NCBI RefSeq assembly: GCF_900269665.1
Contig: NZ_LT985361.1
Span: 1,562,428-1,626,427, forward strand
Length of the DNA stretch: 64,000 bases
Source: Nocardia suismassiliense
GTDB taxonomy: Bacteria > Actinomycetota > Actinomycetes > Mycobacteriales > Mycobacteriaceae
Reading direction: 5' to 3'
In this document: positions 8,733-17,628 of the stretch, in pieces
Layout of the letters: the number at the start of each line of letters is the position of its first letter
How positions within the stretch are numbered: position 1 is the stretch's first letter
Program-made: the position numbers and the translations under genes
Notes under the pieces: generated by a model
Databases searched by the model: none
Seen by the model: only the letters and a program-made list of their open reading frames with translations
What the model was told of the DNA's origin: nothing

Positions 8733-10031
8733 GTGTCTCACCTCACGATTACTCGGGAAGCGAAACCGCCTGCGGAAGCGTTTCATGGATACGTGACCAC
8801 TCCCCTCGCCGCCCAGGCCCCCGCACGCCCCGAAGCCGCGCGGACGACTTGGCATCTGCCTGCCATGCTCGCGCTGGCACTCGGCGGGTTCGGTATCGGC
8901 ACAACAGAATTCGTCACCATGGGTTTGCTGCCGGACATCGCGCGCGCCATGAATGTCTCCGAGCCGACCGCGGGGCACGCGGTGTCGGCGTACGCGCTCG
9001 GCGTGGTGATCGGCGCGCCGGTGCTCGCCGCCCTGTGCGCTCGGGTGTCCCGTAAGAAACTGCTCATCGCCCTGATGGTGGCGTTCACGCTGGGCAACGT
9101 GGCAACCGTGCTCGCGCCGACCTTCCACACCCTGGTGCTCGCCCGGTTCGTGTCCGGGCTGCCGCACGGCGCCTATTTCGGGGTGGCCTCGCTGGCCGCC
9201 GCCACGCTCGCCCCGGTCGGACAGCGCGCCAAAGCGGTTGCCGCGGTTATGCTCGGGTTGAGCGCCGCCAATGTCGTCGGCGTTCCCGCCGCGACCTGGC
9301 TCGGCCAGCACCTCGGCTGGCGCGACGCCTACGTGGTGGTCGCGGTCATCGGACTGGCGACGGTAGCCGCCCTGATCAGGTACGTCCCGGAGCTCACCGG
9401 CATCACCATGACCAACCCGGTCACCGAACTCGGCGCCCTGCGCCGTCCCCAGGTGTTGCTCACCCTGCTGGTCGGTGCGATCGGCTTCGGCGGCATGTTC
9501 GCCGTCTACACCTACATCACCACCACCCTCACCGGCGTCGCCGGCATGTCCGCCGCCCTGGTGCCGGTGGTACTGATGCTGTTCGGTGTCGGCATGGTGG
9601 TCGGCAACATCGTCGGCGGTGTGCTCGCCGATCGCGGCGTCGACCGGGCCATCTACGCCTCGATGATCGGCATGGCCGTCATCCTCGCCGTATTCGTTGC
9701 GGCGGCGCACAACCCGTACACCGCCGCGATCGGCGCGTTCCTGGTCGGCGCGACCGGTGCGTCCCTGGCGCCCGGACTGCAGACCCGGCTGATGGACGTG
9801 GCGCACGAGGCACAGACCCTGGCCGCCGCGCTGAACCATGCGGCACTGAACATCGCCAACGCGGCGGGAGCATGGCTCGGCGGGGCCGTGATCGCCGCCG
9901 GGCTCGGCTACACCGCGCCCGCCATGGTCGGGGCCGGCCTCGCCGTGGTCGGCGTGCTGCTGTTCGCGATCACCGTCGCGGTGGCCCGTCGGGACGCTCG
10001 CCTGGTCGCGGCTGCCGCGCTGGTCGCCTGA
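8733..10031 (+). CDS. MFS transporter, AraJ/sugar-efflux type, 12 TM
   Basis: Inner-membrane exporter of about 432 residues with some twelve hydrophobic segments. GFGIGTTEFVTMGLLPDIA in the first helix is characteristic of the AraJ/YdhP DHA1 group, and SRKKLL follows TM2. The start is uncertain: GTG 8733 gives a 40-residue hydrophilic lead, GTG 8793 a shorter one; neither has a strong ribosome site. A TetR gene follows 52 bp downstream on the same strand with a palindrome in between, so the regulator may control mainly itself. Substrate unknown. Confidence 0.85.
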   Translation: MSHLTITREAKPPAEAFHGYVTTPLAAQAPARPEAARTTWHLPAMLALALGGFGIGTTEFVTMGLLPDIARAMNVSEPTAGHAVSAYALGVVIGAPVLAALCARVSRKKLLIALMVAFTLGNVATVLAPTFHTLVLARFVSGLPHGAYFGVASLAAATLAPVGQRAKAVAAVMLGLSAANVVGVPAATWLGQHLGWRDAYVVVAVIGLATVAALIRYVPELTGITMTNPVTELGALRRPQVLLTLLVGAIGFGGMFAVYTYITTTLTGVAGMSAALVPVVLMLFGVGMVVGNIVGGVLADRGVDRAIYASMIGMAVILAVFVAAAHNPYTAAIGAFLVGATGASLAPGLQTRLMDVAHEAQTLAAALNHAALNIANAAGAWLGGAVIAAGLGYTAPAMVGAGLAVVGVLLFAITVAVARRDARLVAAAALVA

Positions 10032-10048
10032 CACCCGGCGTCAACTGA

Positions 10049-10066
10049 ACATACAGAACTGTATGT
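10049..10066. promoter_or_regulatory. 18-bp palindromic TetR operator ACATACA-N4-TGTATGT
   Basis: ACATACAGAACTGTATGT is perfectly palindromic and ends 17 nt before the tetR ATG, consistent with autorepression. The same seven-base arms and 4-nt centre recur at 13979-13996 before the thiolase operon. Confidence 0.75.
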
Positions 10067-10083
10067 AAGTGTAGAATCGCCGG

Positions 10084-10728
10084 ATGGCCAGGATCGAAGT
10101 CGCGAAACCGCAGCGCCGCACGCAGGAACAGCGCAGCACCGAGATGCGGACCCGGCTGCTCGACGCGACCATCGACTGCTTGGTCGAGTACGGCTACGCG
10201 GGCACGACCACGCCGCGGGTCGCCGAACGCGCCGGGGTCACCCGCGGCGCGCAGGTGCACCACTTCGGCTCCAAGACCGATCTGGTGGTCGCCGCGATCA
10301 GCCACCTGGCGCAACTGCGCGCCGAGACCGCGATGCGGGAGATGGCCAAGGTCGAGCGCGGCGACGATCCGGTCGCCGCGGCGCTGGAGTTCCTGTGGGA
10401 GCTGCACCAGGGCCCGCTGTTCATCGCGACCGTCGAACTGTGGGTGGCCGGCCGCACCGATCCGGTGCTGGCCGCCGCGATGGAGAAGGTCGAACCGTTC
10501 GTCAACAACGCGGTGCTGATGGCCGTCGCCCGGTTCGTGCCGGACGAGATCCGCCGCAAAGAGGCCCGCGATTTCATCTACACCGCGATGGACGCCCTGC
10601 GCGGCATCCTGATCTCCAACTTCGTCGACCCGGACAACGAACGCGCGCAACGTCGTTGGCGCCGCGCCACCGCGCACCTGCGCAATATCGCCGAAGCCGC
10701 GCTCGCCGACGTCCGCGCGGCCGACTGA
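10084..10728 (+). CDS. TetR family transcriptional regulator
   Basis: 214 residues. The N-terminal TetR helix-turn-helix covers about residues 12-62 (RSTEMRTRLLDATIDCLVEYG, TPRVAERAGVTRGAQVHHFGSKTDLV), followed by an all-helical effector domain. There is no Shine-Dalgarno sequence, so a short-leader or leaderless mRNA is possible. The palindrome at 10049-10066 is the obvious autoregulatory site. Because the same motif overlaps the promoter of the thiolase operon 4 kb away, this protein is my candidate regulator of that lipid-degradation operon; this is inference from motif identity. The stop is 2 bp from the end of the convergent beta-lactamase-fold gene. Confidence 0.9.
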   Translation: MARIEVAKPQRRTQEQRSTEMRTRLLDATIDCLVEYGYAGTTTPRVAERAGVTRGAQVHHFGSKTDLVVAAISHLAQLRAETAMREMAKVERGDDPVAAALEFLWELHQGPLFIATVELWVAGRTDPVLAAAMEKVEPFVNNAVLMAVARFVPDEIRRKEARDFIYTAMDALRGILISNFVDPDNERAQRRWRRATAHLRNIAEAALADVRAAD

Positions 10729-10730
10729 CG

Positions 10731-11906
10731 CTATCCGCCGCACAACCCCCGGGCGAGCACCGACTGCGCTTTCGTGGAAAGCTCGGCCACCTGCTCGAGA
10801 TCGTCCATCCGTATGCCGGGACCGGTAGTGATCGATACCTCGATGCGCGAACTGCCATCGGCCGTGCTGTACGCGTCCGAGTAGTAGCCGGGAACGCCGC
10901 CGTTGTGGCCGAGGCCGATACAGTCCGGGCCCAGCTCCAGTTCCATCAACCCGAGGCCGTAAGCCGCGCCCGGCGCGATCGCATGGGTCGCCCGCATCTC
11001 CGCGAGCAGCGGTGGCGCGAGCAGGCGGCCGCCGAGCAGCGCGGTCAGGAAGGTGTCGAGATCTCGGGTGGAGGAGATGATTTCACCGGCGGCCCCGGCC
11101 CAGGTCGGATTCTGGCTGGTCATATCGGCGGTGATCTCTGTGTCGCCGTCGCCGAAGGAGAGATAACCGTGTGCGTGCGGTCCGATGATCTCCGGCCAGC
11201 TGCCCGGCACCAATGTCTCCCAAAGCCCCAGTGGCGCCACGATTCGGCCGTAGATCTGCACGCTGTACGGCAGGCCGGTGAGCTTCTCGATCAGCAGTCC
11301 GGCCAGCTGATAGTTCGTATTGGAGTAGGACCAGTCGGCGCCCGGCTCGAACCGTGCCGGTTTGCTCAGTGCCATCCGGATCAGTTCGTCGGGCCGATAA
11401 TCCCGGCGGACGGCATCCACGGCCGCCTTGCCCGATGTCGGCAGGATGCCCTCTTCGAAGGTGCCGTCGGGCTGCAGCTCGCCGGTGTAGTTGAACAGGC
11501 CGCTGGTGTGTTGCAACAACATTCGCACGGTGATGCGCGGGTCGAGGCCGAACTGCGGCAGGTGTCGCTGCACCGGATCGTCCAGCCCCAGTCTGCCCTC
11601 GCCCGCCAACTGCAGCAGCACCGTGGCCACGAACATCTTGGTGATACTGCCGATCCGGAACCGGCCGTCCATCGGTACCGGCTCCGGGCGGTCCACCTGC
11701 GCTACGCCGGCGGCACCGGTCCACTCGCCGTGCCGATCGTGCACCCGCACTTGGATACCGGCCGCACCGGCGGCGATCAGCTCGTCCATCGCTTGTTGCA
11801 GCGGTGCCCGATCGGTAACCGCCGGAGTGGCCACCGCGCCGGTCGCCGCCGAGCCGACCAGCACGATCGCGGATCCCAGTGCAATCACGAACCGCCGCAA
11901 CAACAT
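10731..11906 (-). CDS. secreted serine hydrolase of the beta-lactamase/D,D-peptidase (class C) fold
   Basis: 391 residues with a Sec signal peptide (basic MLLRRF, hydrophobic core, likely cleavage near AVA at 25-27). Active-site motifs are SxxK as Ser87-I-T-Lys90, the YxN motif Tyr194-S-Asn196 and HNGG (334-337) in place of KTG. This pattern belongs to the penicillin-binding-protein-like/esterase branch, similar to Streptomyces R61 D,D-peptidase. It could be a carboxypeptidase, esterase or beta-lactamase; sequence alone does not decide. It ends tail-to-tail with the TetR gene. Confidence 0.87.
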   Translation of the reverse strand: MLLRRFVIALGSAIVLVGSAATGAVATPAVTDRAPLQQAMDELIAAGAAGIQVRVHDRHGEWTGAAGVAQVDRPEPVPMDGRFRIGSITKMFVATVLLQLAGEGRLGLDDPVQRHLPQFGLDPRITVRMLLQHTSGLFNYTGELQPDGTFEEGILPTSGKAAVDAVRRDYRPDELIRMALSKPARFEPGADWSYSNTNYQLAGLLIEKLTGLPYSVQIYGRIVAPLGLWETLVPGSWPEIIGPHAHGYLSFGDGDTEITADMTSQNPTWAGAAGEIISSTRDLDTFLTALLGGRLLAPPLLAEMRATHAIAPGAAYGLGLMELELGPDCIGLGHNGGVPGYYSDAYSTADGSSRIEVSITTGPGIRMDDLEQVAELSTKAQSVLARGLCGG

Positions 11907-12001
11907 CCGACCCCCTGGGTGGGCAATGTGCCATCGACTCTAGCCGAAATCGCAGCGGCAGAACGGCTTGCGACGCCATCGGGACGGTATTGCGCCGACG
12001 A

Positions 12002-12036
12002 AGGGGCATGGCTGCGACATGCGCGGCCATGCCCCT
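12002..12036 (-). terminator. hairpin terminator after the NCS1 permease gene
   Basis: Perfect 11-bp arms AGGGGCATGGC (12002-12012) and GCCATGCCCCT (12026-12036), 9 nt beyond the permease stop. Confidence 0.6.
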
Positions 12037-12045
12037 GCTCGGCGG

Positions 12046-13698
12046 TCAGTGCTGGTGGGGGAGCAGGTGGTGACCTTGTTTGTCGGTCGACAGCGCCAGC
12101 GAGCTGATGTACTGAATTTCACCCTCGGGGCCGGGAAGCGCCGAGGCGATCATGTCCGGGCGTTCGAATTCCAGGCCGGTGACGTGGCAGGTGAGGGTTT
12201 CACCGGAGGGGTTGCCGTGCTCGTCGTACATCGGCAGGTCGATGCCGTCGTCGCTGCGGCGCAGGTAGTACTTGCCCTTGGTGGCGATCGCGGTGAGCGG
12301 GGTGGCGACGAACGCGACCACCAGCGCGACGATCGGTGAGTACGGCTTGAGCAGGTCACCGAAGAGGCCGAAGAACGTCATGATCGACAGCACCGCCGAG
12401 AGCCCGAAGCCGACCAGGCCGACCGGGTTGAAGTCGTAGAGCATGCCGCGGCGGAACTCCGGCTGCTTCGGCGAGATCTTCAGCAGGTACTTGTTGACCG
12501 CGATATCCGTTGCCACGGTGACGATCCAGGCGATGCCGCAGTTGGCGTAGAAGCCCAGGATGTTGTTGAGGAAGTCGAACATGTTGGCTTCCATCAGGAT
12601 CAGCGCGATCACCAGGTTCACCGCGAGGAAGATGAGCCGGCCGGGGTAGGACTTGGTGACCCGGGTGTAGGAGTTGGTCCAGGCCAGCGACCCCGAGTAC
12701 GCATTGGTGACATTGATCTTGATCTGGCTGATCACCACGAGCACCACGGCCAGCGTCATGGCCAGCCAACCCGGCACCATGTCCCGGTAGATCTCCAGGA
12801 ACTGGTGCACCGGTTGGTTCGCGATGCCCTGCGCGGCAGGCAGATTCGCGATCAGGTACACCGCGAGGAACAGCCCGACCACCTGCTTGAGCGCACCGAA
12901 GACCACCCAGCCCGGCCCGGCGAGCAGCATCCAGCCCCACCACTTGCGGGCGTTCTCCGGCGTGCGCGGCGGCATGAAGCGCAGGTAGTCGATCTGCTCG
13001 GCGATCTGCGCGATCAGCGACAGGCATACGCCCGCGGCCAGCAGCGTGCCGGAAATGCTTACCCCGGAACCGTTCTCGCCGCCGTAGGCGAAGAACGACG
13101 ACACCGAGTCGGGGTGGCGCACCAGCAGGAACCCGAACGGCAGCACCATCAGCAGCAGCCACAGCGGGGTCGTCCAGACCTGCAGGGTGGCCAGGGTATT
13201 CATGCCGTAGATGACCAGCGGGAAGATCAGCACCGTCGACACGAGATAGCCGAGCCATAGTGGCACGCCGAGGCCGAGTTCCAGCCCCTGGGCCATGATC
13301 GACCCCTCCAGCGCGAAGAAGATAAAGGTGAACGAGGCGAACACGACATTGGTGAGCACCGAGCCGTAATAACCGAATCCGCTACCGCGCGTGATCAAGT
13401 CGAGATCGAGGTTGTAGCGCGCCGCGTAATAGGCGAGCGGAAATCCGGTCAGCATCACCACGATCGCGAAGAAACCGATTCCGAGCAACGCGTTTCCGGT
13501 GCCGTGCGCGATACCGATATTCGCGCCGATGGCGAAGTCGGCCAGGTAGGCGATGCCACCGAGGGCGGAGATGCCGACGACGGCCGGGCTCCATTTCCGA
13601 TAACTCCGTGGCGCGAATCGCAGGGTGTAGTCCTCGAGTGTTTCCTTCGCCGCGGCGATCCCGTCCGCATTCGACGATCGGGTATCGAGCTCGACCAC
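12046..13698 (-). CDS. NCS1 family purine/cytosine (nucleobase or allantoin) permease
   Basis: 550-residue integral membrane protein with about twelve hydrophobic segments; the opening (LRFAPRSYRKWSPAVVGISALGGIAYLADF) and the RGSGFGYYGS region match the cytosine/purine permease family. It differs from typical members by a hydrophilic C-terminal extension of about 75 residues after the last helix (KGKYYLRRSDDG onward, with a single Cys-His pair in TCHVTG). GTG start at 13698 with GAGGAG 6 nt upstream. It is divergent from the thiolase operon and has its own terminator. Substrate not determinable. Confidence 0.85.
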   Translation of the reverse strand: MVELDTRSSNADGIAAAKETLEDYTLRFAPRSYRKWSPAVVGISALGGIAYLADFAIGANIGIAHGTGNALLGIGFFAIVVMLTGFPLAYYAARYNLDLDLITRGSGFGYYGSVLTNVVFASFTFIFFALEGSIMAQGLELGLGVPLWLGYLVSTVLIFPLVIYGMNTLATLQVWTTPLWLLLMVLPFGFLLVRHPDSVSSFFAYGGENGSGVSISGTLLAAGVCLSLIAQIAEQIDYLRFMPPRTPENARKWWGWMLLAGPGWVVFGALKQVVGLFLAVYLIANLPAAQGIANQPVHQFLEIYRDMVPGWLAMTLAVVLVVISQIKINVTNAYSGSLAWTNSYTRVTKSYPGRLIFLAVNLVIALILMEANMFDFLNNILGFYANCGIAWIVTVATDIAVNKYLLKISPKQPEFRRGMLYDFNPVGLVGFGLSAVLSIMTFFGLFGDLLKPYSPIVALVVAFVATPLTAIATKGKYYLRRSDDGIDLPMYDEHGNPSGETLTCHVTGLEFERPDMIASALPGPEGEIQYISSLALSTDKQGHHLLPHQH

Positions 13699-14088
13699 GT
13701 TTACTCCTCATCCCCGCATCAACAACAGCAACCGTTCGACGGTCGTACACGGTTGTGGACGGGGAATTTCCGAACGATTACGCGGCTGTTACGTCATCGA
13801 GGGCAGTGAGTCACGTCACAGCAATGCGGTGAACGTCGCGCGCGGGTCGCTGGAAAGGTGTGCGTACCAGCCTGAACTGGCAAGACTTACCCGTTCGGCG
13901 GTATGTCGGCGACCAGGTGCTATCACCTGGCTATTCGATATGCGCAACTTCCGGTTACGTTGACAGCCTTGCGTACTTACATACATCTCTGTATGTTTGT
14001 TTCAGCTGGATCCGGACGGATCGGTCACCGCTGCCCGCCGGCGGTTCCCGGCGGAATACGCCGGGCAGGCACCAACGTGAGGAGTTCG
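13699..14088. promoter_or_regulatory. 390-bp divergent control region, with TetR-like operator over the thiolase promoter
   Basis: No gene here. On the plus strand a consensus -35 TTGACA (13960-13965) is followed after 16 bp by TACATC (13982-13987). The 18-bp palindrome ACATACATCTCTGTATGT (13979-13996) covers that -10. Its arms equal those of the palindrome before the TetR gene at 10084. The thiolase ribosome site GAGGAG is at 14079-14084. The permease promoter must lie at the left end but is not obvious. Confidence 0.7.
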
Positions 14089-15294
14089 ATGGCGAACAGG
14101 GTTTACGTCGTCGGCGTCGGCATGACGAAGTTCGAGAAGCCGGGCCGCCGCAAGAACGAAGACGGCACCGATTGGGACTACCCGGACATGGCGCGGGAGT
14201 CGGGCACCAAGGCGCTCGCCGACGCGGGCATCGCCTACGACCTGGTCGAACAGGCCTACGTCGGTTACGTCTACGGCGAATCCACCTCCGGCCAGCGCGC
14301 GGTCTACGAGCTGGGCATGACCGGCATCCCGGTGGTCAACGTCAACAACAACTGTTCCACCGGCTCGACCGCGCTCTACCTTGCGGCACAGTCGATTCGG
14401 GGCGGGCTCGCCGACTGCACGCTGGCGCTCGGCTTCGAAAAGATGCAGCCCGGCTCGCTCGGCTCCACCTGGGACGACCGCGAGCAGCCGATGGCCAGGC
14501 ACATCATGGCGCTCGCCGAGATCTCCGAGGTGCTCTTCCCGGTGGCGCCGGGGATGTTCGGCGCGGCCGGTCGCGAGCACATGAAGCGATACGGCACCAC
14601 CGCCGAGCACTTCGCCAAGATCGGCTACAAGAACCACAAGCACTCGGTGAACAACCCGTATTCGCAGTTCCAGGACGAGTACTCGATGGAGGACATCCTC
14701 GGCTCGCGAATGATCTACGACCCGCTCACCAAGCTGCAGTGCTCGCCCACCTCCGACGGCTCCGGCGCGGTGATCCTCGCCAGCGAAGCCTTCGTGGACA
14801 AGCACAACCTGGCCGCCCAGGCGGTGGAAATCGTCGGGCAGGCGATGACCACCGACTTCAAGTCGACCTTCGACGAGACCGCCAAGAACCTGGTCGGCTA
14901 CGACATGACCGTGCATGCCGCGCAGAAGGTCTACCAGCAGTCCGGCCTCGGCCCGGAGGACTTCCAGGCCATCGAGCTGCACGACTGCTTCTCGGCGAAC
15001 GAGCTGCTGACCTACGAGGCGCTCGGCCTGTGCGGCGAGGGCGAAGCCGGAAAGCTGGTCGACGACAACCTGACCACCTACGGCGGCAAGTGGGTGGTGA
15101 ACCCCTCCGGCGGCCTCATCTCCAAGGGGCATCCGCTGGGCGCGACGGGTCTGGCGCAGTGCTCCGAGCTCACCTGGCAGCTGCGCGGCACCGCCGACAA
15201 GCGTCAGGTCGACAACGTCACCGCCTGCCTGCAGCACAACATCGGCCTCGGCGGCGCGGCGGTCGTGACCGCCTACCAGCGCGCCGACCGCTGA
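14089..15294 (+). CDS. SCP-x-like thiolase (lipid-transfer protein type)
   Basis: 401 residues of thiolase fold. The nucleophile is Cys89 in [12 protein letters not shown]; His298 (HDCF), His348 (GHPLGATG) and Cys380 (ACLQHN) complete the SCP-x-type active site. Actinobacteria use such enzymes for thiolysis or retro-aldol cleavage of branched or sterol-side-chain acyl-CoAs. ATG 14089 is chosen for GAGGAG 4 nt upstream and because upstream codons cover the operator. First gene of a five-gene operon. From memory its length and company resemble mycobacterial ltp1-fadE21. The substrate is unknown; a role in sterol or branched-chain acyl degradation is inferred. Confidence 0.9.
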   Translation: MANRVYVVGVGMTKFEKPGRRKNEDGTDWDYPDMARESGTKALADAGIAYDLVEQAYVGYVYGESTSGQRAVYELGMTGIPVVNVNNNCSTGSTALYLAAQSIRGGLADCTLALGFEKMQPGSLGSTWDDREQPMARHIMALAEISEVLFPVAPGMFGAAGREHMKRYGTTAEHFAKIGYKNHKHSVNNPYSQFQDEYSMEDILGSRMIYDPLTKLQCSPTSDGSGAVILASEAFVDKHNLAAQAVEIVGQAMTTDFKSTFDETAKNLVGYDMTVHAAQKVYQQSGLGPEDFQAIELHDCFSANELLTYEALGLCGEGEAGKLVDDNLTTYGGKWVVNPSGGLISKGHPLGATGLAQCSELTWQLRGTADKRQVDNVTACLQHNIGLGGAAVVTAYQRADR

Positions 15295-15349
15295 GCACCG
15301 CGTCCACCGCACCGAACTCGCACAACGACACTCGACGAGGAGTCATCTC

Positions 15350-15787
15350 ATGGGACACATCGAAGCCACCAAGGACGTCAACGCCACCCCCGAGGCGCTG
15401 TGGACGGTCGTCTCCGACCCGAACACCTGGGACAAGTGGTTCACCATCCACGAGCGTTTCATGGAGGAGCCGCCCGCCGTGCTGACCGAGGGCTCGAAGC
15501 TGGTCGCCAAGATCGTCATGCTCGGCATGGCGAACAAGCTGGAGTGGACCGTCGTGTCCGTGCAGCAGCCGACCAAGCTGACCCTCGGCGGCACCGGAAT
15601 GGCCGGGGTGAAGACCGAATTCACCTTCGACATCCAGCCCAAGGGCGACGGCGGCAGCACCATCCTGGTCTCCGGCGACTTCGAGGGCGCGCTGATCAAG
15701 GGCGCGCTCGGCAAAGCGGTGGAGAAGGACGGGCTCAAGCAGCTGGACAAGTCGCTCGAGCAGCTCGACGCGCTGGCCTCGGCATGA
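15350..15787 (+). CDS. SRPBCC (START-like) family small-ligand-binding protein
   Basis: 145 residues with the Bet v1/polyketide-cyclase-like pattern: ATKDVNATPEALWTVVSDP at the N-terminus, WFTIHERF, a central beta sheet (LEWTVVSVQQPTKLTLGG) and a long C-terminal helix (LKQLDKSLEQLDALA). Such proteins bind hydrophobic ligands; in this operon it may hold or shuttle the acyl-CoA-derived intermediate. GAGGAG lies 9 nt upstream of the ATG. Its stop overlaps the next start as ATGA. No catalytic residue is recognisable. Confidence 0.85.
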   Translation: MGHIEATKDVNATPEALWTVVSDPNTWDKWFTIHERFMEEPPAVLTEGSKLVAKIVMLGMANKLEWTVVSVQQPTKLTLGGTGMAGVKTEFTFDIQPKGDGGSTILVSGDFEGALIKGALGKAVEKDGLKQLDKSLEQLDALASA

Positions 15788-16662
15788 CGTCGGAGACCAC
15801 CGCGGCGCGGTTGGTCGAGTTCGACGACGCCGGTCTCGAAACCTGGTGTGACGACGAGACGTTCGAGGTGACCGGTGCGCGGATCGGCGAATATGCCGCC
15901 GCCACCAACGATCCGATCGAGGCCCACCTCGCGGGCAAGGTCGCGTCGCCGGTCTTCGCGATCGTGCCCGTCTTCGAGGCGATGATGATGCCAGTGATCG
16001 AGGTCGCGCCGATGGACATCTTCGGCCGGGTCGTGCACGGCGAGCAGGACTTCCACTTCCACCGGGCCATCCAGCCGGGCGACAAACTGGTCTCGCGCGC
16101 CAAAGCGACCGGCTACACCAGCCGGTCCAACGGCACGGCCATCACCATCCTCATCGAATGCCGCACCGAAGACGGGGAACTGGTCAACGAGCAGTATCTG
16201 ACCGCCTTCTTCCGCAATATCGACGCGGGCAAGACGGTCGGCGCGGCGGCCCCGGCGCACAAGTTCGATGAGAACCTGCGCGCGCAACCGCCGGTGGCCG
16301 TCGTCCCGCAGCACGTCGACGACGACCAAACCTTCCGCTACTCACCGGCTTCCGGCGATCCGGTGCCGCTGCACCTGGACGATCAGGTCGCCAAGGATGC
16401 CGGGCTGCCCGGCATCATCGCGCACGGGCTGTGCACCATGGCGTTCGCGTCCTGGGCGGTGCTCACCGAGGTCGGCGGGTCGGATGTCAACCGGCTGAAG
16501 CGATTCGCCGTGCGCTTCGCCAAGATGGTCTTCCCCGGTGACGATCTGGAGACCCGCATCTGGAAGGTGGGTTCGGCGAACGGCGTCACGACCTACGCCT
16601 TCGAGACCGTGCGCGGCGAAGACGTGGTGCTCAGCGACGGACTCGCTGAGATAGCCGACTGA
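15784..16662 (+). CDS. MaoC-like double hot-dog enoyl-CoA hydratase
   Basis: 292 residues in two hot-dog domains. The N-terminal half is of the non-catalytic FAS1-dehydratase-like type. The C-terminal half carries the R-hydratase motif YSPASGDPVPLHLDD with catalytic Asp192 and His197, followed by IIAHGLCTM (212-219). It would hydrate enoyl-CoA esters in beta-oxidation. The gene starts within the stop of the SRPBCC gene, so the two are translationally coupled; 60 bp later comes the SDR that could oxidise its product. Confidence 0.9.
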   Translation: MTSETTAARLVEFDDAGLETWCDDETFEVTGARIGEYAAATNDPIEAHLAGKVASPVFAIVPVFEAMMMPVIEVAPMDIFGRVVHGEQDFHFHRAIQPGDKLVSRAKATGYTSRSNGTAITILIECRTEDGELVNEQYLTAFFRNIDAGKTVGAAAPAHKFDENLRAQPPVAVVPQHVDDDQTFRYSPASGDPVPLHLDDQVAKDAGLPGIIAHGLCTMAFASWAVLTEVGGSDVNRLKRFAVRFAKMVFPGDDLETRIWKVGSANGVTTYAFETVRGEDVVLSDGLAEIAD

Positions 16663-16722
16663 CGGCGAAAGCCGATATCCCGTCGCAACATTCAGCACAG
16701 ACTTCAGGAAGAGGAGACATCG

Positions 16723-17601
16723 ATGGGTGCACTCGAAGGTCGGGTAGCCGTCATCACCGGTGCGGGTCGTGGCATCGGCCGCGAGCACGCCTTGCTGTTC
16801 GCCCGGGAGGGCGCGGCCGTGGTCGTGAACGACCTCGGCGGCAGCAACGAGGGTGAGGGCACCGACCTCACCCCCGCACAAGAAGTCGCCGACGAGATCA
16901 TCGCCGCGGGCGGCAAGGCGATCGTCAACACCGCCAACATCGCCACCTGGGACGGCGCGAAGAACGTTGTCGACCAGGCGATTGCCGAGCTCGGCGGCCT
17001 CGACATCGTGGTCAACAACGCGGGCATCCTGCGCGACGCGTTCATCGCGGGCATGGACGAGGCGCAGTGGGACGCGGTGATCGCGGTGCACCTCAAGGGG
17101 CACGCCGCCGTGCTGCACCACGCCGCCGCCTACTGGAAAGACCAGAGCAAGGCGGGCAATCAGCCGAACGCCGCGGTGATCAACACCGCGTCCGCCTCCG
17201 GAACCACGGTGCCAAACGCCGGCCAGGCCAACTACGGCGCGGCCAAGGCGGGGATTGCCGCGCTCACCCTGGTCGCGGCCGACGAACTGGCCCGCTACGG
17301 GGTGCGAGTCAACGCCATCGCGCCGATCGCGCGCACCCGTCTCACGCTGGCCACGCCCGGCATGGGCGCCATGATGGCGGCCGAGGCGGACGAGATCGAA
17401 GAGGGCGAGTTCGACGCGTTCAGTCCGGCCAATATCTCGCCGCTGGTGGCCTACCTGGCCTCGGACAAGTGCCCGATCACCGGCAAGGTGTTCGCGGTGC
17501 AGGGCGGGGCCATCTCCGAGCTGGCCGGCTGGCACGACGTGAAGACGATCGAGACCGACGGGCCGTGGCTGATCGACGATATCTCCGCACGGCTACCGTG
17601 A
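16723..17601 (+). CDS. short-chain dehydrogenase, 17beta-HSD4/MFE-2-like hydroxyacyl-CoA dehydrogenase
   Basis: 292-residue classical SDR. The cofactor motif TGAGRGIG (12-19) with ND at the end of strand 2 suggests NAD(H), NNAG is at 98-101, and the catalytic set is Ser157/159, Tyr171 and Lys175 (YGAAK). The insertion GGSNEGEGTDLTPAQEVADEI resembles the dehydrogenase part of peroxisomal multifunctional enzyme 2. It fits the 3-hydroxyacyl-CoA oxidation step between the MaoC hydratase and the thiolase. A GAAGAGGAG ribosome site lies just upstream. Confidence 0.9.
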   Translation: MGALEGRVAVITGAGRGIGREHALLFAREGAAVVVNDLGGSNEGEGTDLTPAQEVADEIIAAGGKAIVNTANIATWDGAKNVVDQAIAELGGLDIVVNNAGILRDAFIAGMDEAQWDAVIAVHLKGHAAVLHHAAAYWKDQSKAGNQPNAAVINTASASGTTVPNAGQANYGAAKAGIAALTLVAADELARYGVRVNAIAPIARTRLTLATPGMGAMMAAEADEIEEGEFDAFSPANISPLVAYLASDKCPITGKVFAVQGGAISELAGWHDVKTIETDGPWLIDDISARLP

Positions 17602-17628
17602 CGTACGGGCGAGAGTAGGAGAACAACG

